Shown here one piece after another: positions 1 through 6,600 of a stretch of DNA of 10,430 nt. The notes beneath the pieces were generated by a model, which did not search any database, was not told the DNA's origin, and saw only the letters and a program-made list of their open reading frames with translations. Position numbers and translations under genes: made by a program. The DNA comes from Treponema sp. GTDB taxonomy: Bacteria; Spirochaetota; Spirochaetia; Treponematales; Treponemataceae. Location of the stretch: assembly GCA_017963165.1 (NCBI GenBank), contig JAGCTZ010000138.1, positions 1 to 10,430 on the forward strand. Reading direction: 5' to 3'. How positions within the stretch are numbered: the stretch's first letter is position 1; the number at the start of each line of letters is the position of its first letter.

Positions 1-68
1 GGCAGGAGCCACTGCTCGCCCTGACTATATGGTTTGTATGTGATTTTATCGCTTACGCCTCTGCTCAT
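1..68 (-). CDS. Partial transposase N-terminus (IS1182/IS5-like), runs off window
   Basis: An ATG at 68-66 opens a frame that stays open to base 1, giving 22 complete codons. The peptide contains K-I-T-Y-K-P-Y-S-Q-G followed by a W-L-L-P end. The pattern Y/F-K-P-Y-x-Q, a few residues, then L-L-P is what I recall from the extreme N-terminus of IS1182-family and related IS5-type transposases (InsH N-terminal, DUF772). The DDE catalytic part would lie outside the window. No strong Shine-Dalgarno is seen before the ATG, as is common for transposases. The start lies 78 nt inside a hairpin that could be the element's end. The family call rests on a very short stretch, so it is moderately sure; whether the gene is intact cannot be seen. 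Confidence 0.6.
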   Translation of the reverse strand, partial: MSRGVSDKITYKPYSQGEQWLL

Positions 69-102
69 ATTTAAATTTTAGCAGATTTGCATTCACTTGT
101 AA

Positions 103-145
103 ATTTAAAAATAATAAGGGCTGCTCCATACTTTTGGGACAGCCC
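103..145 (-). terminator. Rho-independent terminator-like hairpin
   Basis: On the minus strand the arm GGGCTGTCCC (145-136) can pair with GGAGCAGCCC (127-118). This makes a 10-position stem with one G-U wobble and one C-A mismatch, around an 8-nt loop (135-128). The stem is followed by TTATTATTTTT (117-107), a typical U-rich tail. It lies about 60 nt past the stop of the six-span receptor and would end the che-cyclase transcript. On the plus strand no T-run follows, so it should work in one direction only. It may also be the tip of the neighbouring IS. Confidence 0.7.
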
Positions 146-172
146 CATCTACACCTTACTTTCCATATATAG

Positions 173-195
173 ATTGTCGGGTCAAGCCCGACAAT
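173..195. repeat. Perfect 9-bp palindromic hairpin at operon end
   Basis: ATTGTCGGG (173-181) and CCCGACAAT (187-195) are exact reverse complements separated by a 5-nt loop (182-186). The element begins 8 nt downstream of the last receptor's stop codon. It has no immediate T-run on the minus strand (CTATATATGG follows), so it looks less like a simple terminator. It resembles dispersed REP-like intergenic palindromes or a 3'-end stabilising hairpin. Only one copy is in this window, so repeat status is inferred. Confidence 0.5.
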
Positions 196-203
196 GACAT
201 ATG

Positions 204-1727
204 TTACAATAAGCTTGCAATTTCCTTTACCGATTCTGAAGAAGCAGAAATGCTGGAAGTGCTTTGTGTAAAGTCTTCAATTCCCTTTGCAATTTCCTGC
301 AAGGTAATTAAAATCTGCTCACTGGCGTAAGTCAGCTGATCTACAGTATTCAGAATCTGGTGAGAGCTGTCTGCAGTTGTTTTTGAAGACTGCATAATGC
401 TTTCAAACTCATTTTCCAGAGAGCGGGCACTTTCACAGCCGCTGTCAATTTGTGCAGTTTCTTTTTCACTGTCTTGAATTAAAGCATCAGAGGATTTTTG
501 AATTTCTGTAATTATATCCCTGATTTCTTTAATGCTGTCGATAATATTATCTGAAAGGCGGCGGATTTCAGTAGCAACTACATGGAAGTTCTTTCCGGCC
601 TCACCGGAGTTAGAGGCTTCGAGCTCTGCATTAAAGGCAATAATCTTTGTTTTGTCTGCAACGTTATTAATAATGCCGACAATATCCCAGATACCATTGA
701 TTTTGTGGTTCAGTTCCTTCATACCATCAATGGTCTGCATATTTGTGTTTTTAATACTTAAAAGCTCATTAACATTTTTCTGAAGGGCTTCATTGCCTGA
801 GATAACTGCATCCCTAGACTGTTCTGCAAGATTAGTAACCTCTTTAATTCTTTCTCCAATATTATTTGCAAGGGCAGTGGAATCCTGCATGGTTGCAACA
901 ATTTCCTTTACAGCTGCACTCTGATTCTGACTTGTAGCGGCACTCTGCTTTGTTGCAACTGCAAGAGTTGTAGATTCAGCAAGAAGATTTTCACTTACTG
1001 CTCTTTGAGTTTTTTGAATTCGTTTTGTAATTACCCGGAATACAATAAAGAATTCAATAAGACTTGTAATCCAGCCAATTAAACAATAAGTGAGGAAGTT
1101 CTTAAAACCGTCTGCTCTTGGATTAAGAATAATATTATATGAAACAGTTATCATATTAATAATTGATGTATCGATAGATGTCCACATTGCAATATTCTGA
1201 AGCAGAGAGAGATTTTCACTGAGTTTTATTCCAACCTGTTTCATCATACCTGCCATGTGAATTCTTTTTACAAGAACATAGTTAATGATATAACACATAT
1301 AACCAGTGGCTACAGACTGAATTTCAATTAATGTAAAGGTTACAGGATTAAAAGGAGCAATACCCTTAGCAGAAGTAATTATTGCAGTTGAACCGGCCCC
1401 CACAAGAAAGCCTACAATATGAGCAATAATGATTATCATGTCATAAGTGCGGTAGGCTTTCATACACTTATCGATTTCTTTTTTGGTAAGGGTATTATTG
1501 TTCTTTTGTCCTTTTTCAATAATGCGGTCGAAATTATTTAAAAGGGGCCACTGAAATAGTGAACATATCAATATAAGACCAAGTGTAATAAAGACAGTTG
1601 GTACACAGCCCAGTATTATTTCAGAAGGTTTTTCGTAAAGAAATCCGTAATGAAAGATTCTTAAGAAAAAGACTCCAGAATAGGTAGTTGCACATATTGT
1701 CAATAAATATCGCTTAAAAGTTTTCAT
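204..1727 (-). CDS. Methyl-accepting chemotaxis protein with six-span membrane sensor
   Basis: This 507-residue chemoreceptor is predicted to sit in the inner membrane and signal to the operon's CheA. Six hydrophobic segments occupy roughly residues 7-25, 37-59, 96-119, 130-153, 187-203 and 211-233. The Lys/Arg-rich loops at 60-95 and 154-186 fit a cytoplasmic location, and no periplasmic ligand domain exists. I do not recognise the sensor family. No clear HAMP domain separates the last span from the signalling coiled coil, which starts near residue 262. The hairpin tip lies around residues 356-383 (A-F-N-A-E-L-E-A), with Asn373 where enteric receptors have Arg. The region around 268-282 and the tip closely resemble the other receptor in this operon. 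The C-terminus lacks an NWETF-type CheR tether. The start is supported by GAGGAGGAT just upstream. It is the last gene, 25 nt after the cyclase. Confidence 0.93.
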   Translation of the reverse strand: MKTFKRYLLTICATTYSGVFFLRIFHYGFLYEKPSEIILGCVPTVFITLGLILICSLFQWPLLNNFDRIIEKGQKNNNTLTKKEIDKCMKAYRTYDMIIIIAHIVGFLVGAGSTAIITSAKGIAPFNPVTFTLIEIQSVATGYMCYIINYVLVKRIHMAGMMKQVGIKLSENLSLLQNIAMWTSIDTSIINMITVSYNIILNPRADGFKNFLTYCLIGWITSLIEFFIVFRVITKRIQKTQRAVSENLLAESTTLAVATKQSAATSQNQSAAVKEIVATMQDSTALANNIGERIKEVTNLAEQSRDAVISGNEALQKNVNELLSIKNTNMQTIDGMKELNHKINGIWDIVGIINNVADKTKIIAFNAELEASNSGEAGKNFHVVATEIRRLSDNIIDSIKEIRDIITEIQKSSDALIQDSEKETAQIDSGCESARSLENEFESIMQSSKTTADSSHQILNTVDQLTYASEQILITLQEIAKGIEDFTQSTSSISASSESVKEIASLL

Positions 1728-1730
1728 ATA

Positions 1731-1739
1731 ATCCTCCTC
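1731..1739 (-). promoter_or_regulatory. Strong ribosome binding site for the six-span receptor
   Basis: The minus strand reads GAGGAGGAT then TAT before the ATG at 1727. This fixes the start codon and shows that the last gene has its own efficient initiation site after the 25-nt gap. No promoter is evident in that gap. Confidence 0.75.
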
Positions 1740-1752
1740 ATGTGAAACTTTG

Positions 1753-3627
1753 TTATTTAGTCATAAATGCAATCGCGCCATCCCAGTTTTCAGGCGGATT
1801 TTTTATAAACTCTTCGCAGCGTTCAAGCATCAGCTTTGCAGCCTTATCATCCTGAACCTGTCCAAGAGCCTTAGTAAAATAGTCTTTTGCAAGGTTCCAG
1901 ATTCCCTGCTTGTAAAGCTCCATTCCCTTTATGTATGCGTTTTTGTATTCTGCAGAAAACTCATTTTCATTTCGGTCTACAGCATAAATAGGTACAGCAT
2001 TCTTTTTTCCCTTTACTCGAACATCATCCAGATGGCGGAAGCAAAAGCTCTTTTCCCCGGCGTCTTCTTTTACAGTTTCGCTTACAAGAATCTGTACTCC
2101 ATAGGTTTTTGTAAGTCCCTCCAAACGCGAAGCAAGGTTTACGTTATCACCGATTACAGAGTAGTCTGTTTTATCCTTTGAACCAATAGAACCAACAATT
2201 ACATCTCCATAGTGAATACCAATACCAATATTAAAGGTCATTCCTTCCGGCATAACAAGGTCGCCCATTTCAACAGAGCTCAGGGCATCGCGCATTTCGT
2301 AGGCAGCCATTACAGCGCGGCGGCAGTTATCATCATAACTTACAGGAGTTCCGAACTCTGCCATAATTGCATCGCCAATAAATTTATCAATTGTGCCGCC
2401 ATGTTTTTTGATGATTTCAACCATCGTAGAAAAATATCTGTTTAAGAAGGCTACAAGAACATCCGGTCTGTTTTTTTCACTGATATTGGTAAAAGAACGG
2501 ATATCACTAAAAAGAATGGCAACAGAACGAGTCTCACCAACGCCAACCTTCTGGTTCGTATCATCAGCCTGCATAACAAGACTGTCAATAATTTCTTCTG
2601 GAACAAAACGACTGAAGGCCCTGCGGATTCTCCTTTCAAAGAAAATCTTTTTTTCAACAATCAAAGCCTTATCAAAAATATCAGAAGCATTCTTTACACA
2701 AAAATCAAAATAATTTTGTCTTTCACTTATGATATTTCCCTGAGTAACAATATGAACTGTACCCAGCACAGAAGTTTTTGTTTTTAACAGCTTATATTCA
2801 TAACTCGAAAGCTGAATCTGACTATTATAAAATTTTTCAAGCGTAGACTTTGAGTCGAGCTTTTTTGCACTAATTTTGGAAGAGCTTCCATCGTTTCTGT
2901 TTTTTTCAAAATCAGCAGCACAAACATTGAGAAAATCAGAAAGGTCATTTTCTGAAATATCTTCTGCACAAACATAATACCCATGCGGCCCGTCATTCTG
3001 AACAAGATAAATTGCAGCAAGGGGAACCTCAGAAACCTGGGCAACTAAAAGAAGATAATCTCTTACCATTTCTTCAATATTTTCAATTACACCTACAAGA
3101 CCGTTTATTTTTTCGAGAATTGTATTTTTGTAAGAGCTGCTGCTTAATAAATCTGTTGCATTTGAAAAGAGACTTGTTTCATCTATTTTTTTCTCTTTTT
3201 TATCTGTTTTTGCTTTTTCAGTTTTTTTATCTTCAGACTTTTCTTTTGCTTCAACTTTTTCAAGCTTGGCAAGCTGCTCAATATCCTGGGTTAGAGTTTC
3301 CTGATTTAAACGGATAAAAGAATTAACACCACAGGAATTTGCAAACTCTTCATCTAAAGCTGTTGGACAATTGCTGTACATTCCGATTGCAAGTTCAGTA
3401 AAAAAGCTTGTTTTTAATGAACGAATAAGTCTTACAATCTCAAAGCTTTTAGGCTCAGAAATATCACAGTTCAAAAGAAAGAGGTCTGGCATAAATTCAC
3501 TTAAGCTGGTAAAAACCTTCTTTGCATCCTCTTCGAATTTTATTGAATAATCTTTTGCGTTAAGATTTTTTGTAAAGAGCTTTTGAAGAGTTAGAGAAGT
3601 TTCAAGTATTAAGATTTTCTTTGACAT
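1753..3627 (-). CDS. Class III adenylate cyclase with N-terminal pseudo-receiver
   Basis: A 624-residue soluble protein (no membrane span) predicted to make cAMP from ATP as the pathway output. Residues 1-120 have a receiver-like fold pattern but lack the chemistry: Glu9-Thr10 for the acidic pair, Asn53 at the phosphoacceptor, Arg106 for the Lys. A very Lys/Glu-rich linker (about 123-150) follows, then a GAF-like region (about 165-320, tentative), and the cyclase homology domain (about 365-545). Visible catalytic residues are metal ligands Asp375 (F-S-D-I) and Asp419 (F-I-G-D), Lys415 for adenine, Ser490 at the Asp/Thr purine position, and Asn497 and Arg501 (N-L-A-S-R) for the transition state. 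Lys415 argues for ATP rather than GTP. The tail (560-624) looks like a TPR-type helical pair ending in N-P-P-E-N-W-D-G, a style I associate with spirochaete cyclases. Its ATG overlaps the CheA stop by one base and has AGGAGGT upstream. Confidence 0.92.
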   Translation of the reverse strand: MSKKILILETSLTLQKLFTKNLNAKDYSIKFEEDAKKVFTSLSEFMPDLFLLNCDISEPKSFEIVRLIRSLKTSFFTELAIGMYSNCPTALDEEFANSCGVNSFIRLNQETLTQDIEQLAKLEKVEAKEKSEDKKTEKAKTDKKEKKIDETSLFSNATDLLSSSSYKNTILEKINGLVGVIENIEEMVRDYLLLVAQVSEVPLAAIYLVQNDGPHGYYVCAEDISENDLSDFLNVCAADFEKNRNDGSSSKISAKKLDSKSTLEKFYNSQIQLSSYEYKLLKTKTSVLGTVHIVTQGNIISERQNYFDFCVKNASDIFDKALIVEKKIFFERRIRRAFSRFVPEEIIDSLVMQADDTNQKVGVGETRSVAILFSDIRSFTNISEKNRPDVLVAFLNRYFSTMVEIIKKHGGTIDKFIGDAIMAEFGTPVSYDDNCRRAVMAAYEMRDALSSVEMGDLVMPEGMTFNIGIGIHYGDVIVGSIGSKDKTDYSVIGDNVNLASRLEGLTKTYGVQILVSETVKEDAGEKSFCFRHLDDVRVKGKKNAVPIYAVDRNENEFSAEYKNAYIKGMELYKQGIWNLAKDYFTKALGQVQDDKAAKLMLERCEEFIKNPPENWDGAIAFMTK

Positions 3628-5735
3628 TACTGACCTCCTAAAAGCTCATAAATTACATTCAAAAGCTTTCCGCGTTTGAAATCATTTTTTGCAATAATTG
3701 CTCCGGCCTTTAGTCGTTCAAACTCTTCAATAAGGGAATGGCCCTGATCTATTGAAACAACAACAAATGGAGTTTCCTTGTATTGTTCAAGACGACGCAA
3801 ATTATCCAGCAAGACAAGGCCTGTCATGCGTGGCATTTCATGATCCGAAAGAATCAAGTCGTAATGTTTTTCTTTTGCCTTTTCAAGAGCATCAAGTCCA
3901 TCATAAGCATCTTCTACAAGATAGCCAGCACCTTCAAGAATTGATTTTTCAATTTCGCGAGTTGTAGAAGAATCATCAACGACAAGAATGCGAATCGTTT
4001 TCTTTTGAGTTGCCGCCTCATATTTTTTAATATCATAACCTCTAAGCGATTTAAATCTTTGGAGAATATCTGGAACATGGAAAATCGGAACAATATCATA
4101 ATGTTCATCAAAAACAATTCCCTGTAAAATTGAACAGCCGGCAAGCCCCTTAGGCATAGGTTTAACAACAAGAGAAACATACTGCTCAACCTGTTCAACA
4201 ATAATTCCAATTCGCTGCTCCATATATTCAGCAATAAGAATTGGTTCTTCCTCCTGTACAAGACCTGTCTTACGATCTTTGAACAGAGAAGAAAGCGGAT
4301 AACAGGGAATAAGCTGGTCTTCGAATTTTATATAATTCTGGTTTTGCAAAATTATGTAATCTGATTTTTTTCTGTAAATGATATCAACAATGTGCTGAGA
4401 AGGAATCAGATATTTTTCCTTATTGGAATAAATAAAGAGTCCCTGCAGGGTTGAAAGAGAAAGAGGGAAGTGAAGAATGATTGTTGTTCCCTGGCCCTGG
4501 GTACTTTCAATTTTTATACGTCCTTTGATTTTTTCAACTTTTGTCCAGACAACATCAAGACCTACACCGCGGCCTGAGATTTCAGTAACTTCTTCCTTGG
4601 TTGAAAAGCCGGACTGGAAAAGAAACTGAGAAAGCTCGCGGTCGGTCATCTGATTAATTTCATCTGCGCGTTCCGGGTAAAGCCGGATTGCCTTTTCCCG
4701 AATCTTTTGATAGTTAAGGCCGCGGCCGTCATCAGAAATTTTCAGTTCAATATAGCGGGCTTCCCGTATGCAGGAAATGCTTATAGTTCCTTCTTCACTC
4801 TTACCAGCCTTTTTACGTTCTTTAGGGCCTTCAATTCCATGGTCAAGAGCATTTCTTGTAAGGTGCATAAGAATATCACCAAGTTCTTCAAGAATCACCT
4901 TATCAATTGCAATATCAGATTCCTGAATATCACACTTAACCTTTTTTTCCATATTGATTGCTTCAAGCGCGATAGTATTCTCAAGCGGATGAAGTACAAG
5001 ATTTATTGGAAGCATTCTCAGATCAAAGGCTTTTTCCTGAACTCTGAAAATAGAAGTTTCAAGAGAGTATATATCATTTTCAAACTGCTTACGGATTTTT
5101 GAGAGTTCGCGACTGCCTGTTTTCTCTTCCAGCTTTTTTAATTCATCAAGCTGAGATTTAAGATGAAACTCCCGGGTAATCATAGTATCAAAGGCCGAAA
5201 TAATTTCATTTACCCGTGAAAGTTTAATTCTGATAGACTGAATATCGCTCAGATTTTCCGTCATTTCTTCTTCATCATCTTCTTCGAGCAGAATGCCATT
5301 TCTTTTATTGATTTCTGCAATAAAGTTATCAATATCTATCAGTTCTCCGGCAGCAAGCTTATCACAATATTGAAGATAAATATCAATATCAATATTGTGT
5401 TTATCGCTTCCTGTACGTGAAATTAAAGAAACACAGCCATGAATTTTATCAGCAACAGCAAAGACCAGTTTTACAAGACGGTCACTACTTTTGATTTTTG
5501 AATCCTTAACACTCTTATAAATATCTTCCAGTGCATGGGCAAGTTTTTCGATTGTAGTAAAGCCCAGCATTCGTGAGTTGCCTTTAATTGTATGAAGATT
5601 TCTCAAAAGGTGAGAAAGCGTGTCTTTATCATCCTCATTTGTTTTGAGGGCAATAATATCTTTTAGAGATGAATCAAGAAGTTCTTTTACTTCTGATATA
5701 AAGCTTTCGGTTATATCATCTGAGATTTTAGCCAT
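3627..5735 (-). CDS. cheA: Hybrid chemotaxis histidine kinase CheA with C-terminal receiver, no P2
   Basis: The 702-residue kinase of the array. Domains in order: P1/HPt (about 1-110) with phospho-His48 in L-H-T-I-K-G; an acidic linker (150-159) where the CheY/CheB-binding P2 would be; P3 dimerisation helices (about 163-245); P4 ATPase with N box H291-L-T-R-N295-A-L-D-H, G1 D335-D-G-R-G, F box near 371-378 and G2 G388-R-G-V-G-L; P5 CheW-like domain (about 427-560); receiver (about 581-700) with Asp587/Asp588, phosphoacceptor Asp631 (S-D-H-E-M-P), Ser661 and Lys683. All catalytic motifs look intact. The P1-P3-P4-P5-REC layout without P2 matches WspE/FrzE-type kinases rather than the motility CheA. 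The ATG at 5735 is chosen over an upstream ATG at 5813 because AGGAGGT precedes it and the HPt begins right after. It overlaps cheR by 8 nt. Confidence 0.95.
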   Translation of the reverse strand: MAKISDDITESFISEVKELLDSSLKDIIALKTNEDDKDTLSHLLRNLHTIKGNSRMLGFTTIEKLAHALEDIYKSVKDSKIKSSDRLVKLVFAVADKIHGCVSLISRTGSDKHNIDIDIYLQYCDKLAAGELIDIDNFIAEINKRNGILLEEDDEEEMTENLSDIQSIRIKLSRVNEIISAFDTMITREFHLKSQLDELKKLEEKTGSRELSKIRKQFENDIYSLETSIFRVQEKAFDLRMLPINLVLHPLENTIALEAINMEKKVKCDIQESDIAIDKVILEELGDILMHLTRNALDHGIEGPKERKKAGKSEEGTISISCIREARYIELKISDDGRGLNYQKIREKAIRLYPERADEINQMTDRELSQFLFQSGFSTKEEVTEISGRGVGLDVVWTKVEKIKGRIKIESTQGQGTTIILHFPLSLSTLQGLFIYSNKEKYLIPSQHIVDIIYRKKSDYIILQNQNYIKFEDQLIPCYPLSSLFKDRKTGLVQEEEPILIAEYMEQRIGIIVEQVEQYVSLVVKPMPKGLAGCSILQGIVFDEHYDIVPIFHVPDILQRFKSLRGYDIKKYEAATQKKTIRILVVDDSSTTREIEKSILEGAGYLVEDAYDGLDALEKAKEKHYDLILSDHEMPRMTGLVLLDNLRRLEQYKETPFVVVSIDQGHSLIEEFERLKAGAIIAKNDFKRGKLLNVIYELLGGQ
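3633..3639 (-). promoter_or_regulatory. Consensus ribosome binding site for the cyclase
   Basis: AGGAGGT on the minus strand lies 5 nt before the ATG at 3627, inside the last codons of cheA. The cheA stop and cyclase start overlap as TAATG, so translational coupling of kinase and cyclase is likely. Confidence 0.8.
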
Positions 5736-6600
5736 TGGCTTTACCTCCTGCTGTCTTTTTATGGAAATAGAAAATATTTCCGTCTGAAAGTCTTTCAAGA
5801 CACTCCGGTACAATTGAAGGATCTAATTGTGCAATTTCATTCATAGAAACAAAAAGATAACCGTCTTCTGCAAGACATCTTTCTGCAATTGTACGAAGGA
5901 TTTCTTGTCTGAGCTCCATTGAAAAATATATAAAAACATTTCTGATAAAAATTATATTTTGATTTTGCGGTATCTGGGTAATACTTGAAAGGCTTGCAAG
6001 CTCTGTAAGATTCAACTGTTTTGTTATAACATGCTTTTTGATTTCTTCAGGAAATGCAATTTTTCTGTCTTCCCGCTGATAAGGAGTAACTAAAGACTGA
6101 AAGCAAACTCCATCTACAGAGCGAAGAGAAGTACTAAGAAAAACGCCGCTCTTACAATGCTCAAGAACCTCTGAGTTAATGTCACTTGCTGTAACACGAG
6201 GATTAAGTTTACAGCTTAATGCAAGAACTGCAAGAGAGTAGGCCTCTTCGCCATAAGAACAGGCCGCACTCCATATTTTAATTTCTTCAAAAGGATGCTT
6301 TATATGCCATGAGGGCAGAAGCTTTTCTTTAAGAAGAGCAAATTGTTTTTCTTCACGGAAAAAATAGGTTTCATTTACAGTACTCTGATTTACGAATTCA
6401 GAAATTATACTTTTATCTTGTAAAAGCAGCTTTCTATATTCATCTATTGAGTATTTGTGCTGATTAATGGTATTTTCAATAAATCTTTTAATACCATCCC
6501 GGTGAGTGGAACGTGGAATAATTCCTGTACAGGTAGTAAGTATTGAAATAAAAGAATCGAGAATATCTTCTGTAAGTAAAATTTGATTCTTATTTCCCAT
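5728..6600 (-). CDS. cheR: Chemoreceptor methyltransferase CheR
   Basis: This 290-residue enzyme is predicted to transfer methyl groups from S-adenosylmethionine to glutamates on the operon's receptors. The N-terminal helical domain ends in the signature N76-E-T-Y-F-F-R82. The SAM-binding loop is S111-A-A-C-S-Y-G-E-E119 (Tyr where Thr is more usual), and an acidic residue for the SAM ribose is Asp140 in A-S-D-I-N. The late motif R220-N-V-F-I-Y-F226 completes the fold. Length is normal for a plain CheR. There is no C-terminal TPR extension as in WspC. Since neither receptor ends in an NWETF-like pentapeptide, methylation is probably tether-independent. The start overlaps the cheB stop by 11 nt, with only a weak GGTGG upstream, so it may rely on coupling. 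Key residues look intact, so activity is likely. Confidence 0.95.
   Translation of the reverse strand: MGNKNQILLTEDILDSFISILTTCTGIIPRSTHRDGIKRFIENTINQHKYSIDEYRKLLLQDKSIISEFVNQSTVNETYFFREEKQFALLKEKLLPSWHIKHPFEEIKIWSAACSYGEEAYSLAVLALSCKLNPRVTASDINSEVLEHCKSGVFLSTSLRSVDGVCFQSLVTPYQREDRKIAFPEEIKKHVITKQLNLTELASLSSITQIPQNQNIIFIRNVFIYFSMELRQEILRTIAERCLAEDGYLFVSMNEIAQLDPSIVPECLERLSDGNIFYFHKKTAGGKANG
5743..5749 (-). promoter_or_regulatory. Ribosome binding site that decides the cheA start
   Basis: AGGAGGT on the minus strand lies 7 nt before the ATG at 5735. It lies inside the end of cheR and supports the shorter 702-residue product over a 728-residue one from the ATG at 5813, whose extra 26 residues match no part of the HPt domain. 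Confidence 0.8.

Larger units (their letters stand above)
1..146 (-). mobile_element. Probable end of an insertion sequence (left part of window)
   Basis: Reading the minus strand away from the last operon gene, the sequence passes GGGGCTGTCCCAAAAGT (146-130), then a T-rich stretch, then the transposase start at 68. This layout of outer terminal sequence, short leader and transposase ATG fits an IS end. The outer boundary at about 146 is inferred from the start of the G-rich arm. The opposite end, the matching inverted repeat and any target duplication are outside the window, so the boundary is tentative. Confidence 0.45.

Noticed and set aside
1750..2181. Plus-strand open frame opposite the cyclase
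   Set aside because: It is antisense to conserved cyclase codons, has no ribosome site and a composition typical of a reverse-frame shadow. The other plus-strand frames (for example 4707-5102 and 8412-8807) fail in the same way.
2451..2660. Short minus-strand frames within the cyclase, CheA and receptor genes
   Set aside because: They overlap well-supported domains in another frame and show no family pattern or initiation signal.
3184..3260. Lys/Glu-rich low-complexity run in the cyclase as a frameshift or misassembly
   Set aside because: The frame is open and continues into well-matched GAF-like and cyclase regions. Charged linkers of this kind are common between domains.
5736..5813. Longer CheA beginning at the ATG at 5813 (26 extra residues)
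   Set aside because: The extension lies inside the end of cheR, looks unlike an HPt start, and a consensus AGGAGGT precedes the ATG at 5735, where the HPt domain begins.
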